A stretch of DNA of 64,000 nucleotides, from contig NZ_AP018718.1 in the NCBI RefSeq assembly GCF_003966565.1, positions 930,001 through 994,000 of the forward strand. The letters run 5' to 3'. This DNA is from Sulfuricystis multivorans. Lineage in GTDB: Bacteria > Pseudomonadota > Gammaproteobacteria > Burkholderiales > Rhodocyclaceae. Position numbers and translations under genes: made by a program. Shown here piece after piece: positions 17,270 to 26,805 of the stretch. Under the pieces are notes generated by a model. The model was given only the letters and a program-made list of their open reading frames with translations, was not told where the DNA came from and did no database searches. Position 1 is the first letter of the stretch. Each line of letters begins with the position of its first letter.

Positions 17270-19600
17270 ATGCTGCCTTCGATCGAATCCCGCATCGCCG
17301 CCGAACTCGGCGTGCTTCCCAATCAAGTCGCCGCGGCCGTCCAATTGCTCGACGGCGGCGCCACCGTGCCCTTCATCGCCCGTTACCGCAAGGAAGCGAC
17401 CGGCAATCTTGATGACACGCAGCTGCGCACCCTCGAAGAGCGGCTGGGTTATCTGCGCGAGCTGGAAGAGCGCCGCGCGGCGATCCTGTCGAGCATCGAA
17501 GAGCAGGGCAAGCTCAGCCCCGAACTGAAGCATGAAATCGAGCACGCCGAGACCAAGCAGCGGCTCGAAGATCTGTATCTTCCTTATAAGCCCAAGCGCC
17601 GCACCAAGGCGCAGATCGCGCGCGAGGCGGGGCTTACGCCCCTGGCCGAGTCTCTTTATCGCGATCCGACGCTCGTTCCGGAAGCCGAGGCGGCGAAATT
17701 CGTCGCTGCCGACAAGGGCGTGCCGGACGTCAAGGCGGCGCTCGATGGGGCGCGCCAGATCCTGATGGAGCGTTTCGCCGAGGATGCTTCGCTGCTGGAG
17801 AAGCTGCGCGGCTATCTCAACGAGCACGCCTTCATCGTCTCGACCGTGATCGAAGGCAAGGAGGAGGCAGGGGCGAAGTTTCGCGACTGGTTCGATTTCC
17901 GCGAGCCATTGAAGAGCGCCGCTTCGCACCGCGTGCTGGCGCTGCTGCGCGGGCGCAACGAGGACGTGCTGCGCCTTTCGATCAAGACCGAGCCGGAACT
18001 GCGCGATCCGCCCGAATCCTCGCCCTGCATCGCGATGATCGCGCGTCATGTCGGCATCGAAGACAAGGGCAGGGCGGCCGACAGGTGGCTTACCGAGACG
18101 GTGCGCTGGACTTGGCTGGTGAAGCTCTCGCTCCATCTCGAAACCGAGCTGATGGGCGTCTTGCGCGAGCGCGCCGAGGAAGAGGCGATCCGCGTCTTCG
18201 CCCGCAACTTGCACGATTTGCTGCTCGCCGCGCCGGCTGGGCCGCAGGCGGTGATCGGCCTCGATCCGGGCATCCGCACCGGAGTCAAGGTCGCCGTCGT
18301 CGATGCCACCGGCAAGCTCTTGGAGACGGCGACGCTCTATCCGTTCGAGCCGCGCCGCGACTGGGAAGTCTCGATCGCCGCGCTGCGTCGGCTGGCGCAA
18401 AAGCACGGCGTCAAGCTCGTTGCGATCGGCAACGGCACCGCCAGCCGCGAGACCGACCGGCTCGTCGGCGAGCTGATCCAGCGCCATCCGGAACTGAGGC
18501 TGACCAAGGTCCTCGTCTCGGAAGCCGGCGCTTCGGTGTATTCGGCTTCGGAGCTCGCTGCGCGCGAGTTTCCCGAGCTCGATGTGAGCTTGCGCGGCGC
18601 GGTCTCGATCGCGCGCCGGCTGCAGGATCCGCTGGCGGAGCTCGTCAAGATCGAGCCGAAGAGCATCGGGGTCGGCCAGTATCAGCACGACGTCAATCAG
18701 GCCAAGCTCGCGCGCGCCCTCGATGCCGTGGTCGAGGACTGCGTCAATGCCGTCGGCGTCGATGTCAACACCGCTTCGGTGGCGCTCTTGGCCCGCATCT
18801 CCGGTTTGAATGCCACGCTCGCGGCGAACATCGTCGGCTACCGTGACCAACATGGGGCTTTCCCGACGCGCGCGGCGCTGAAAAAAGTGCCGCGGCTGGG
18901 AGAAAAGACTTTCGAGCAGGCGGCCGGTTTCTTGCGCATCCCTCACGGCGAGAATCCGCTCGATGCCTCGGCGGTGCACCCGGAAGCCTACCCGGTGGTC
19001 GAGCGCATCCTTGCCGACATCAAGAAAAGCGTGAAGGAAGTCATCGGCGATAGCCGCCTGATCCGCTCGTTGCGGCCCGAGAAATACACCGACGAACGCT
19101 TCGGCCTGCCGACGGTGCAAGACATCCTCAAAGAACTCGAAAAACCCGGCCGTGACCCGCGGCCGGAATTCAAGACCGCGTCATTCCGCGAAGGCGTCGA
19201 GGAAATCACCGACCTCGAACCCGGCATGGTGCTCGAAGGGGTGGTCACCAACGTCACCAACTTCGGTGCTTTCGTCGATATCGGCGTGCATCAGGATGGC
19301 CTGGTGCATGTCTCGGCGCTGTCGGACAAATTCGTGCGCGACCCGCACACGGTGGTGAAAGCCGGCGACGTGGTCAAGGTCAAGGTGCTGGAGGTCGATC
19401 TGCCACGAAAGCGCATCGCGTTGTCGATGCGGCTTTCAGACGAGGTGAGGAAGACGGAAAAAGTCGGCGCTGGGCAGACGGCATCTCCGCGTGATCTGCA
19501 ACGCCATCGACAGCAGCCACGGCCAGAACCCACCAGCGCGATGGCGGCGGCGTTTGCGAAATTGAACCTAACAGCCCCGGCTGACCGCTCCTCAAGGTGA
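17270..19600 (+). CDS. tex: Tex-family RNA-binding transcription accessory protein
   Basis: This 776-residue Tex protein is a nucleic-acid-binding factor related to eukaryotic Spt6. The N-terminal helical region has [17 protein letters not shown]. The RNase H-like YqgF domain has [18 protein letters not shown] near 343, the HhH motifs lie around [18 protein letters not shown], and the C-terminal S1 domain has [19 protein letters not shown]. The extra tail after the S1 domain is basic and Pro/Gln-rich, and it contains one copy of a short repeat shared with other loci (see 19460). The ATG at 17270 is used; upstream in-frame codons do not match Tex proteins. Confidence 0.96.
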   Translation: MLPSIESRIAAELGVLPNQVAAAVQLLDGGATVPFIARYRKEATGNLDDTQLRTLEERLGYLRELEERRAAILSSIEEQGKLSPELKHEIEHAETKQRLEDLYLPYKPKRRTKAQIAREAGLTPLAESLYRDPTLVPEAEAAKFVAADKGVPDVKAALDGARQILMERFAEDASLLEKLRGYLNEHAFIVSTVIEGKEEAGAKFRDWFDFREPLKSAASHRVLALLRGRNEDVLRLSIKTEPELRDPPESSPCIAMIARHVGIEDKGRAADRWLTETVRWTWLVKLSLHLETELMGVLRERAEEEAIRVFARNLHDLLLAAPAGPQAVIGLDPGIRTGVKVAVVDATGKLLETATLYPFEPRRDWEVSIAALRRLAQKHGVKLVAIGNGTASRETDRLVGELIQRHPELRLTKVLVSEAGASVYSASELAAREFPELDVSLRGAVSIARRLQDPLAELVKIEPKSIGVGQYQHDVNQAKLARALDAVVEDCVNAVGVDVNTASVALLARISGLNATLAANIVGYRDQHGAFPTRAALKKVPRLGEKTFEQAAGFLRIPHGENPLDASAVHPEAYPVVERILADIKKSVKEVIGDSRLIRSLRPEKYTDERFGLPTVQDILKELEKPGRDPRPEFKTASFREGVEEITDLEPGMVLEGVVTNVTNFGAFVDIGVHQDGLVHVSALSDKFVRDPHTVVKAGDVVKVKVLEVDLPRKRIALSMRLSDEVRKTEKVGAGQTASPRDLQRHRQQPRPEPTSAMAAAFAKLNLTAPADRSSR
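19460..19473 (+). repeat. Short interspersed repeat, copy 1 (in tex)
   Basis: The 14-mer AAA(A/G)TCGGCGCTGG occurs here and at 33010, 40549 and 50856, always on the plus strand. Here it encodes KVGAG at the start of the variable C-terminal tail of Tex. Confidence 0.5.
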
Positions 19601-19692
19601 AAAGTGTCTTCGGAAATCAGAGTCTGCCTCACCTTCACCACTCGCTAGCGTCTTAGAATCCAGCGCGTTGTCTGCCGGGAGGGAAAAACAAC

Positions 19693-20121
19693 ATGTCCGC
19701 GCAACGGATCGCCGAGAAAGTGGCTGAAATCATGTGGGCCGACGACCATGCCGCGCGTGGCCTGGGCATCGAGATCGTCGCCGTCGGTCCCGGCGCGGCG
19801 ACGCTGAAAATGGCCGTGCGACCGGACATGGTCAATGGCCACGGCAGTTGCCACGGCGCCTTCATCTTCGCGGTGGCCGATGCTACCTTCGCCTATGCCT
19901 GTAATTCCGACAACCAGCGCACGGTGGCATCTGGCGCGGACATCGATTTCCTCGCCCCGGCGATGATGGGTGAGGTGCTGACGGCGACGGCCATCCGGCG
20001 TCAGCAGGGCGGGCGCAGCGGTCTTTACGACGTCGAGGTCGTCAATCAAGACGGCAGGCTGATCGCGCTCTTCCGCGGCCGCGCGGTGCGCGTGAAAGGT
20101 CACATCTTCGAGCCAGCCTGA
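19693..20121 (+). CDS. paaI: PaaI-type hotdog-fold thioesterase
   Basis: This 142-residue hotdog thioesterase resembles PaaI, which hydrolyses aryl-CoA intermediates and relieves CoA trapping in the phenylacetate pathway. The active-site helix reads NGHGSCHGAFIFAVADATFAYACN, with the conserved Asn/His/Gly, and the later strand GADIDFLAPAMMGEVLTA fits the family. No other paa genes are in the window, so a general aryl-CoA or acyl-CoA housekeeping role is possible. GGGAGGG precedes the ATG. The tetR gene follows 71 bases later with its own promoter region. Confidence 0.9.
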   Translation: MSAQRIAEKVAEIMWADDHAARGLGIEIVAVGPGAATLKMAVRPDMVNGHGSCHGAFIFAVADATFAYACNSDNQRTVASGADIDFLAPAMMGEVLTATAIRRQQGGRSGLYDVEVVNQDGRLIALFRGRAVRVKGHIFEPA

Positions 20122-20151
20122 ATGGCATGAGGCAAATTGCACGATTTCTTT

Positions 20152-20188
20152 CGATCCGATAGACTGGACAGTCTAGTCCATAGGATCG
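20152..20188 (+). promoter_or_regulatory. Dyad operator/promoter of the tetR-RND operon
   Basis: TAGACT-GGAC-AGTCTA (20160-20175) is a perfect dyad with a 4-base centre. It is nested in outer CGATCC/GGATCG repeats (20152-20157 and 20183-20188), just before the tetR start. TAGACT could also serve as the -10 element. The likely use is autoregulation by the TetR protein. Confidence 0.6.
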
Positions 20189-20192
20189 CTCC

Positions 20193-20816
20193 ATGTCTTT
20201 TCCCGATCAAGCTGCGAGCGGCGATTGCCGGAAGCGTCTTTTACAAGCCGCCTGTGAGGTGTTCGGCGCCGAGGGTTACCATGTCAGTGTCGACCGTATC
20301 GCCGCGCAGGCAGGTGTGGCCAAGCAGACGCTCTACAATCACTTTTCGAGCAAGGCCGAGCTTTTTGCCGAGGTGATCAAAAATGCCACCGCCGAATTTC
20401 TCGTCGCTTTGGATGATGACGGCACCCCCTTGCGGGAGCGGTTGGTACGCTTCGGCGTGCGATATCGCGAACGCCTGCTCTCAACGGGCGGCCTGCAGTT
20501 CTACCGGATGCTGGTGGCCGAGATTCCGCGCTTTCCGGAACTGGCCGCCGCGTTTTACGAAAGCGGACCACGACGCACGGCCGCTTGTCTGCGCGAGGTA
20601 ATCAAGGCGTCGATGGCGTGCGGCGAATTGCGCTGCGACGATGCCGAGTTCGCCGCTGGCATGCTTCTTTCGATGCTGGTTGGCGCCGAGCGTAGCCAAT
20701 ACCTGTTTTCCGGCGAAACACCGCCAGAATTCGATCCTGGCCAGGCGGCGAGGATCGTCGACTGTTTTCTGCGCGCCTTCGCTCCAGAAGGCGATGTCAG
20801 ACGGAGTGATTCATGA
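20193..20816 (+). CDS. TetR/AcrR-family transcriptional regulator
   Basis: This 207-residue TetR repressor has an N-terminal helix-turn-helix at about 14-60 (RLLQAACEVFGAEGYHVSV, then IAAQAGVAKQTLYNHFSSK), followed by a ligand-binding helical domain of the AcrR/TetR C-terminal type. It is the first gene of an efflux operon and very likely represses it through the dyad directly upstream. Its TGA stop overlaps the ATG of the adaptor gene. That stop lies inside the 4-bp target duplication of the inserted element, so the repressor itself is intact. Confidence 0.93.
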   Translation: MSFPDQAASGDCRKRLLQAACEVFGAEGYHVSVDRIAAQAGVAKQTLYNHFSSKAELFAEVIKNATAEFLVALDDDGTPLRERLVRFGVRYRERLLSTGGLQFYRMLVAEIPRFPELAAAFYESGPRRTAACLREVIKASMACGELRCDDAEFAAGMLLSMLVGAERSQYLFSGETPPEFDPGQAARIVDCFLRAFAPEGDVRRSDS

Positions 20817-22243
20817 AGGAAACGCTGAAGAAGGCCGCGAGCGGGATGCAGCGCAAGGCGCACGGAGCGCAGCGACCGAGAAAACGAGCCGAAGGCGAAG
20901 TTTCGGTGCAGGCTAACAGGAGCGAAGCGCAAGTTATGCCGGAACCACATAACATGGAGTTAGGCGAGGGAGCGACAACGAAGTTGCGGCGAAGGCTAAC
21001 CTCGGCTTTGCCGAGGTTAAGCGAAGCGGCCGAAGCCAACACCGCGCAACGCGGCGATGCGCCCGCGCAGCAACTTATTCAGCGTTTCCTGAAAAAAATC
21101 CCATCTATTTTCCTCTTGTTGATCCTCGCGGCCTGCGGTCAGGGCAATGATGGGGGCAAGCCCGGCGCTACCGCAGGTCCGGGCAAACCCGCCGCAATGC
21201 CGCCGCCGGAAGTCGATGTCGTGACGGTCAAACCTGTCACGGCGAAGATCACGCAGGATCTGCCCGGTCGGCTACTGGCCTATCGCACTGCCCAGGTGCG
21301 GGCGCGCGTCGAGGGAGTGGTGGAAAAGCAGCTGTTCGTCGAGGGCAGCGATGTCAAGGCCGGCACGCCGCTGTTTAGAATCGATGCGCGCACCTACCGG
21401 GCACAGCTCGATGCCGCCGAGGCCGATCTCGCCGCGGCGCGGGCGGTGCTGGCGCGCTACCAGCCGCTTTTGGAAATCAAGGCGGTGAGCCAGCAGGAGT
21501 TCGACGCCGCCGCCGCCAAGGTCAAGCAGGCCGAAGCTTCGCTCGCCAAGGCGCGGCTCGATTTCGAGAATGCCGTCCCGTCGGCGCCGATTTCCGGCCG
21601 TATCGGCCGCGCGCTGGTCACCGAGGGCGCGCTGGTCGGCAGAAACGAGGCGACTCATCTGGCCACCATCGAACAGATCGATCCGATCCGCGTCGAATTC
21701 ACCCACGGTTATGCCGATTTGCTGCGCCTGCAGCAGGCGGTGAAGGCCGGCAAGCAGAAAAAGGCCGACAGCGCCGAAGTGCAGCTTGTGTTGGAAGACG
21801 GCTCGCTCTATGCCGAAAAAGGCCGGGTCAAATTCACCGACATGGCGGTCGATCCGAGCACCGGCGCGGTGGTGCTGCGTGCCGAGTTTCCCAATCCGCG
21901 CCGCGAGCTGCTGCCCGGCGCCTTCGTGCGCGTGCGTTTTCCCGAAGCGATGATCGATGAGGCGCTGACCGTGCCACAGCGCGCGGTGCAAGGGTCGCCC
22001 ACCGGCCAGATCGTGATGACCGTCGATGCCGAGGGCAAGGTGAGCGTGCGCCCGATCAAGACGGGCGGCGTCAGCGGCAATGATTTCATCGTCACCGAGG
22101 GTCTTGTGGCGGGCGATATCGTGATCGTCAATGGCCTGCAGAAGGCAAGACCCGGCAGCGTCGTCAAAGCGGTGCCCTGGACGCCTGGTGCGCCCCTGCT
22201 GGCTGGGCCGCCCGCCCCGGCCTCGGCAGCGGGGAAGAAGTAA
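20813..22243 (+). CDS. RND efflux periplasmic adaptor with in-frame mobile-element insertion
   Basis: This is a membrane fusion protein of an RND tripartite pump (476 residues as it stands, about 384 expected). The core is typical: the lipoyl half-motifs VRARVEGVVEKQLFVEGSDV and APISGRIGRALVTEGALV, an alpha-hairpin around 145-190, then beta-barrel and membrane-proximal domains. A normal lipoprotein signal with lipobox LAAC is present, but it now ends at residue 108. A 276-bp insertion has added 92 Arg/Ala-rich residues after the start. Without it the N-terminus would be MKKIPSIFLLLILAAC. GGAG precedes the ATG, which overlaps the tetR stop. Export of the present product is doubtful unless an internal start rescues it. 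Confidence 0.9.
   Translation: MKETLKKAASGMQRKAHGAQRPRKRAEGEVSVQANRSEAQVMPEPHNMELGEGATTKLRRRLTSALPRLSEAAEANTAQRGDAPAQQLIQRFLKKIPSIFLLLILAACGQGNDGGKPGATAGPGKPAAMPPPEVDVVTVKPVTAKITQDLPGRLLAYRTAQVRARVEGVVEKQLFVEGSDVKAGTPLFRIDARTYRAQLDAAEADLAAARAVLARYQPLLEIKAVSQQEFDAAAAKVKQAEASLAKARLDFENAVPSAPISGRIGRALVTEGALVGRNEATHLATIEQIDPIRVEFTHGYADLLRLQQAVKAGKQKKADSAEVQLVLEDGSLYAEKGRVKFTDMAVDPSTGAVVLRAEFPNPRRELLPGAFVRVRFPEAMIDEALTVPQRAVQGSPTGQIVMTVDAEGKVSVRPIKTGGVSGNDFIVTEGLVAGDIVIVNGLQKARPGSVVKAVPWTPGAPLLAGPPAPASAAGKK
20818..21089. mobile_element. 272-bp non-autonomous element with IS5-like ends
   Basis: Perfect 12-bp terminal inverted repeats GGAAACGCTGAA (20818-20829) and TTCAGCGTTTCC (21078-21089) extend imperfectly to about 17 bp. 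The element is flanked by TGAA on both sides (20814-20817 and 21090-21093). There is no transposase. The ends and the 4-bp duplication recall IS5-group elements, from memory of that family. Internally it holds a 10-bp perfect hairpin at 20997-21019 and a GTTATG/CATAAC hairpin at 20933-20953. Element plus duplication is 276 bp, a multiple of three, and open in the frame of the adaptor gene. Confidence 0.85.
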
Positions 22244-25200
22244 ATGCTGCCGCGCTTCTTCATCGACCGGCCGGTCTTTGCCTGGGTGATCGCGCTCGTC
22301 ATCATCATGGGGGGGCTGATGTCTTTGCGCGAGCTGCCGGTGGCAAGCTATCCCTCCGTTGCGCCGCCGGCCTTGTCGATCACGTTGAACTACCCCGGCG
22401 CCTCGGGGCAGGTGGTCGAGGAGACTGCGGTCGCCTTGATCGAGCAGGAGATGAACGGCATCGACAACCTGCTCTACATGGAGTCGAGTTCAGAGCAAAA
22501 CCGCGGCACGATCACGCTGACCTTCAAGGCCGGCACCAATCTCGATCTCGCCTCGGTCGAGACACAGAACCGCATCAAGCGCGCCGAGGCGCGTCTGCCC
22601 GAGGAGGTGCGGCGGCTGGGCGTGACGGTGGCCAAATCGGCGCGCAATTTCTTGATGATCATCTCGATCTTCTCGCCCGATAAGTCGCTCGACAACATCG
22701 CCCTGGGCAGCTTCGCGGCGGCGAACGTGTTGGAGAGCATCCGCCGCACACCGGGGGTGGGCGAGGCGATCCTGTTCGGCACCGAATATTCGATGCGCAT
22801 CTGGCTCAAGCCCGATCGGCTCCAGGCCTTCAATCTCACCCCGGCGGATGTCGCCCGTGCGGTGCGCGCGCAGAACGTACAGCTCGCTACCGGAGAACTG
22901 GGCGCGATTCCCGCGCTGCCGGGACAGGAAATCGCTGCGCCGATCGTCATGAAAAGCCGCTTGGCCAGCCCCGAAGAATTCGGCGCGATCATCGTCAAGT
23001 CCGATGCCCGCGGCGCATTGGTGCGTGTCAAGGACGTCGCGCGGGTGGAATTGGGCGCGGAGGATTATTCGGTGGCGGCGCGCGTCGATGGTCAGCCGAA
23101 CGCGGCGATCGCCGTGCGCATGGCCCCCGGCGCAAACGCTCTGGAGACCGCCAAGGCAGTACGCGCGACGATGACCAATCTCGCGCAGTATTTCCCCAAG
23201 GGGATCGACTGGCTGGTGCCGTATGACACCTCGACCTTCGTCGAGATCTCGATTCGCGAGGTGGTCAAAACCCTCGTCGAGGCGATGATCCTCGTCGTGC
23301 TCGTGATGTATCTGTTTTTGGAGAACTGGCGCGCCACCTTCATCCCGGCCATCGTCGTGCCGGTGGCACTGTTGGGCGGCACGGTGGGGCTCTATTTTCT
23401 TGGATACTCGATCAACGTGCTGACGCTCTTCGCGATGGTTCTGGCGATCGCCATCGTCGTCGATGACGCGATCGTCGTCGTCGAGAACGTCGAGCGCATC
23501 ATGAGCGAGGAGGGGCTTGCCCCCCGCGAGGCGACCATCAAGGCGATGGGGCAGATCTTCGGCGCGATCATCGCCATCACCCTGGTGCTCTCGGCGGTGT
23601 TCGTGCCGATGGCCTTCTTCGGCGGCTCGACCGGCGCGATCTATCGCCAGTTCTCGGTGACCCTGGTGCTGACGATGCTCTTTTCCGCCTTGATGGCGAT
23701 GACGCTCACGCCCGCCCTGTGCGCGACCCTGCTCAAGCACGAACGAGGCGAGGTGCTGCCCTCGCGCGGCTTCTTCGGCGGGTGGAACCGTTTCTTCGCC
23801 GCGACCGTGAGGCGCTATGTGGGCGCCATACGGCGCATGCTCGGCCGGCCCGGCCGCTGGCTCATCGTCTATGCGACGATTCTTGCCGCCGCCGGCTGGC
23901 TGTTCGCGAAGCTGCCTGGCAGCTTCCTGCCCTCCGAAGATCAAGGCTACTTCATCAACATCGTCCAGCTGCCGCCAGGCGCGACACGCGAGCGCACGCT
24001 CGAGGTGCTCTCGAGCGTCGAGCAATATTACCTCGCGCAGCCCGAGGTCGCGCATGTGATCGGGGTGGCCGGCTTTTCCTTCTTCGGCCGCGGCCAGAAT
24101 GCAGCGATCGCCTTCGTGCGCCTGAAAGATTGGGACGGGCGGCCGGCCAAGGAAAGCGAAGCCGAATCCTTGGTGAGGAAGGCCAACATGACTTTCTTCC
24201 GCATCAAGCAGGCGATGATTTTCGCGATCAACGTGCCGCCGATTCCGGAACTGGCCGCGGTCGGCGGCTTCGATTTCCGCTTGCAGGATCGCGGTGGGTT
24301 GGGACGCGAAAAGCTTCTCGAAGCCCGTAACCTGGCCTTGGGCTTGGCGGGCCAGAATCCGGTGCTCTCGGGCGTGCGCCCCGAAGGGCAGGAGGCCGGG
24401 CCGCAGCTCTTCCTCGACATCGACCGCGTGAAGGCCAGCGCCTTGGGGGTGAATCTCGCCGATCTGAACGACAGCTTGCAAGCGACGCTCGGTCAGGCGT
24501 ATCTCAACGATTTCGTGCGCCAGGGACGCATCCTGCGCGTGCAGATGCAGGCCGATGCCGGTTTGCGCCGCACGCCCGAGGACATCCTGCGCCTGCCGGT
24601 CAGGAACGCTCGCGGCGATATGATTCCGCTGGCCGAATTCGCGCAGGCGAAATGGGTGGTGGGTTCCCCGAAACTGGACCGCTACAACGGCTTGCCGGCG
24701 ATGAAGATTGCTGGCGGCCCGGCACCGGGGCGCTCGACCGGCGAGGCGATGGCGGCGATGGAGGCGATCGCCAAGCAATTGCCTGCCGGGATCGGTTTCG
24801 AGTGGTCCGGCACTTCCTTCGAAGAGCGCCAATCCGGCGCACAGGCGCCATTCTTGTTCGGCGTCTCGCTGATCGTCGTCTTTCTTTGTCTTGCCGCGTT
24901 GTATGAGAGTTGGTCGGTACCCTTCGCGGTGATGCTCGTCGTGCCGCTCGGTATCTTCGGCGCGGTGCTGGCCGTCACCTTGCGTGGCTTGCCGAACGAC
25001 GTCTATTTCAAGGTGGGGCTGATCGCGATCATCGGTCTTTCGGCCAAGAACGCGATCCTGATCATCGAGTTCGCGCGCAGGCTGCACGAAGAGGGTCGGG
25101 AATTGATCGAAGCGACGCTGGAAGCCTGCCGGCTGCGCTTCCGGCCGATCCTGATGACCTCGATCGCCTTCGTCTTCGGCGTGCTGCCGTTGGCAGTCTC

Positions 25201-25366
25201 CACCGGCGCGGGCGCCAACAGCCGCCATGCGATCGGCACCGGCGTGATGGGCGGCATGATCTCGGCCACAGTGCTCGCCGTGTTTTTGGTGCCGGTGTTC
25301 TTCGTCGTCGTGCGGCGCATCTTTCCCGGCCATTCCCGGCATCGTCAGGAGCCGCCCCATGAATAA
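22244..25366 (+). CDS. RND multidrug efflux transporter, HAE1 family (AcrB/MexB-like)
   Basis: This 1040-residue inner-membrane proton-driven efflux pump has two similar halves, each with a large periplasmic loop. RFFIDRPVFAWVIALVI forms the first helix. The proton-relay aspartates are Asp407/Asp408 in VVDDAIVVVENVERI, the same numbering as AcrB, with further relay residues in the second half near GLSAKNAILIIEFAR. The hydrophobe/amphiphile exporter signature is clear, but the drug spectrum cannot be told. It starts one base after the adaptor stop codon. The pump needs the adaptor to reach the outer-membrane channel. Confidence 0.96.
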   Translation: MLPRFFIDRPVFAWVIALVIIMGGLMSLRELPVASYPSVAPPALSITLNYPGASGQVVEETAVALIEQEMNGIDNLLYMESSSEQNRGTITLTFKAGTNLDLASVETQNRIKRAEARLPEEVRRLGVTVAKSARNFLMIISIFSPDKSLDNIALGSFAAANVLESIRRTPGVGEAILFGTEYSMRIWLKPDRLQAFNLTPADVARAVRAQNVQLATGELGAIPALPGQEIAAPIVMKSRLASPEEFGAIIVKSDARGALVRVKDVARVELGAEDYSVAARVDGQPNAAIAVRMAPGANALETAKAVRATMTNLAQYFPKGIDWLVPYDTSTFVEISIREVVKTLVEAMILVVLVMYLFLENWRATFIPAIVVPVALLGGTVGLYFLGYSINVLTLFAMVLAIAIVVDDAIVVVENVERIMSEEGLAPREATIKAMGQIFGAIIAITLVLSAVFVPMAFFGGSTGAIYRQFSVTLVLTMLFSALMAMTLTPALCATLLKHERGEVLPSRGFFGGWNRFFAATVRRYVGAIRRMLGRPGRWLIVYATILAAAGWLFAKLPGSFLPSEDQGYFINIVQLPPGATRERTLEVLSSVEQYYLAQPEVAHVIGVAGFSFFGRGQNAAIAFVRLKDWDGRPAKESEAESLVRKANMTFFRIKQAMIFAINVPPIPELAAVGGFDFRLQDRGGLGREKLLEARNLALGLAGQNPVLSGVRPEGQEAGPQLFLDIDRVKASALGVNLADLNDSLQATLGQAYLNDFVRQGRILRVQMQADAGLRRTPEDILRLPVRNARGDMIPLAEFAQAKWVVGSPKLDRYNGLPAMKIAGGPAPGRSTGEAMAAMEAIAKQLPAGIGFEWSGTSFEERQSGAQAPFLFGVSLIVVFLCLAALYESWSVPFAVMLVVPLGIFGAVLAVTLRGLPNDVYFKVGLIAIIGLSAKNAILIIEFARRLHEEGRELIEATLEACRLRFRPILMTSIAFVFGVLPLAVSTGAGANSRHAIGTGVMGGMISATVLAVFLVPVFFVVVRRIFPGHSRHRQEPPHE

Positions 25367-26726
25367 GTCGCTGCCGCTTATCCTGCTCATCGCCGGCTGC
25401 TCATTCATCCCACCCCATGAGCGGCCGGCAGCGCCGGTGCCGCAAGCATGGCCATTGCCGAGTGCCGTCTCACCCGCGCCGGGTTTCAACGGCGACTGGC
25501 GCGCTTTCTTCACCGATCCGGCCTTGCAACGACTGATCGGCCTGGCGCTCGAACACAACCGCGATCTCATGATCGCCATCGCCCGTGTCGAGGAAGCGCG
25601 CGCGCAGGCAGGCTTGGCGCGCGCCGATCGTTTCCCGACCGTCGATGTCGGCTTGCAGGAACAGGCTGCCCGCGTGCCAGGGAGTTTGACCTCTTCGGGC
25701 CGGCCGACCCACAACCGGCGCTTCGATGCCAACCTGAGCATGACGGCCTTCGAGCTCGATTTTTGGGGACGTGTGAAAAGCCTCGATGAAGCGGCACGGG
25801 CGAACTTCCTCGCCAGCGACTATGCCCGGCAAGCGTTTGAGCTGTCTTTGATCAGCGATGTCGCGAGCGCCTATTACAGCCTCATCGAACTCGCTACCCG
25901 CAGCCGGCTCACTGCAGCGACGCTCAAGAACCGCGCCGAGAACCGGCGGCTCATCGAGCGTCGCCGCGACGTGGGGTTGGCCACGGACCTCGACTTTCTC
26001 GCCGCCGATGGCGCCTATCAGGCCGCAGCCGCGGAACTCGCGAATCTCGAGCGCCAACAGGCGGCGGCGGCAAACGCGCTGCGCCTTTTGGTTGGCAGCG
26101 ATATCGGTGCCTTTCTCGATGGGCCGGCTCTGGGCTTTGGCGCCTTGCCGGAAGTCCCTGTCGGTCTGCCTTCCGAGGTGTTGTTGCGACGCCCCGACGT
26201 CTTGGCGGCGGAGCAGAAGCTGATCGCGGCGAATGCCAACATCGGCGCGGCGCGCGCGGCTTTCTTTCCGAAGATCGTGCTCACGGTGCTCGCCGGCTCG
26301 GCAAGCCCGGCGCTGTCCGGACTGTTCGGCGGCGGCAGCGGCGCGTGGAGTTTCGTGCCAGTGTTGAAATGGCCGCTATTCGACGCTGGTCGCAACGCGG
26401 CCAACGAAGATATCGCCGCGGCGCGCCAGCATATCGCAGTTGCCGAATACGAAAAGACCATCCAGCAGGCTTTCCGCGAGGTGGCCGATCTGTTGGCGGC
26501 GCGCGAGCATTACGCCCAACAGCTCGAAGCGCTCGTTCAGGCCGAAGCCGCGCAAGCCGAACGCCTGCGCCGCGTCGAGGCGCGTCAGCGCGCTGGGGTC
26601 TCCAGCTATCTGGAACTCTTGGATGCCCAGCGCGAGCTGTTCGCCGCGCAGCAGGCCGTGATCAGCGTGCGGCGGGCGCTGGCTGCGACTGCCGCCGGGC
26701 TGTTCAAGGCGACCGGCGGCGCCTGA
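25359..26726 (+). CDS. Outer-membrane efflux lipoprotein (NodT/OprM family)
   Basis: This outer-membrane factor of 455 residues begins with a lipoprotein signal, lipobox LIAGC with Cys at about residue 14, then the Pro-rich leader. Two outer-membrane-efflux repeats follow, with RFPTVDVGL and FFPKIVLTVLAGSA at equivalent positions and the long coiled segments that build the periplasmic tunnel. It overlaps the RND gene by 8 bases and completes the tripartite pump. hfq follows after about 80 bases. Confidence 0.94.
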   Translation: MNKSLPLILLIAGCSFIPPHERPAAPVPQAWPLPSAVSPAPGFNGDWRAFFTDPALQRLIGLALEHNRDLMIAIARVEEARAQAGLARADRFPTVDVGLQEQAARVPGSLTSSGRPTHNRRFDANLSMTAFELDFWGRVKSLDEAARANFLASDYARQAFELSLISDVASAYYSLIELATRSRLTAATLKNRAENRRLIERRRDVGLATDLDFLAADGAYQAAAAELANLERQQAAAANALRLLVGSDIGAFLDGPALGFGALPEVPVGLPSEVLLRRPDVLAAEQKLIAANANIGAARAAFFPKIVLTVLAGSASPALSGLFGGGSGAWSFVPVLKWPLFDAGRNAANEDIAAARQHIAVAEYEKTIQQAFREVADLLAAREHYAQQLEALVQAEAAQAERLRRVEARQRAGVSSYLELLDAQRELFAAQQAVISVRRALAATAAGLFKATGGA

Positions 26727-26763
26727 GGGCCGGCAGGCGCTGGCTTCCCCGGCGAAAATCGGC

Positions 26764-26769
26764 TACAGT
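26764..26769 (+). promoter_or_regulatory. Candidate -10 element of hfq promoter
   Basis: TACAGT lies about 36 bases before the hfq start in the short gap after the efflux operon. No good -35 element is visible at standard spacing, so the assignment is tentative. Confidence 0.3.
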
Positions 26770-26805
26770 TCCGATTTTTCATAACCATGACTTCGTGAGG
26801 CCATC

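Noticed and set aside
17132-19120. A 662-codon open frame antisense to tex
   Set aside because: It is composition driven, rich in Asp/His/Arg/Leu as expected of antisense frames, while tex has all domain motifs.
20911-20965. An integron attC-like site (GGCTAAC ... GTTAGGC) inside the inserted element
   Set aside because: The outer boxes pair imperfectly, the inner spacing is asymmetric, and no integrase or cassette array is present. The terminal repeats and target duplication explain the segment better as a transposon-derived element.
22490-25741. A 1083-codon open frame on the minus strand opposite the RND transporter
   Set aside because: It mirrors the codon periodicity of the real gene in GC-rich DNA, has no start context or motifs, and spans gene boundaries on the other strand.
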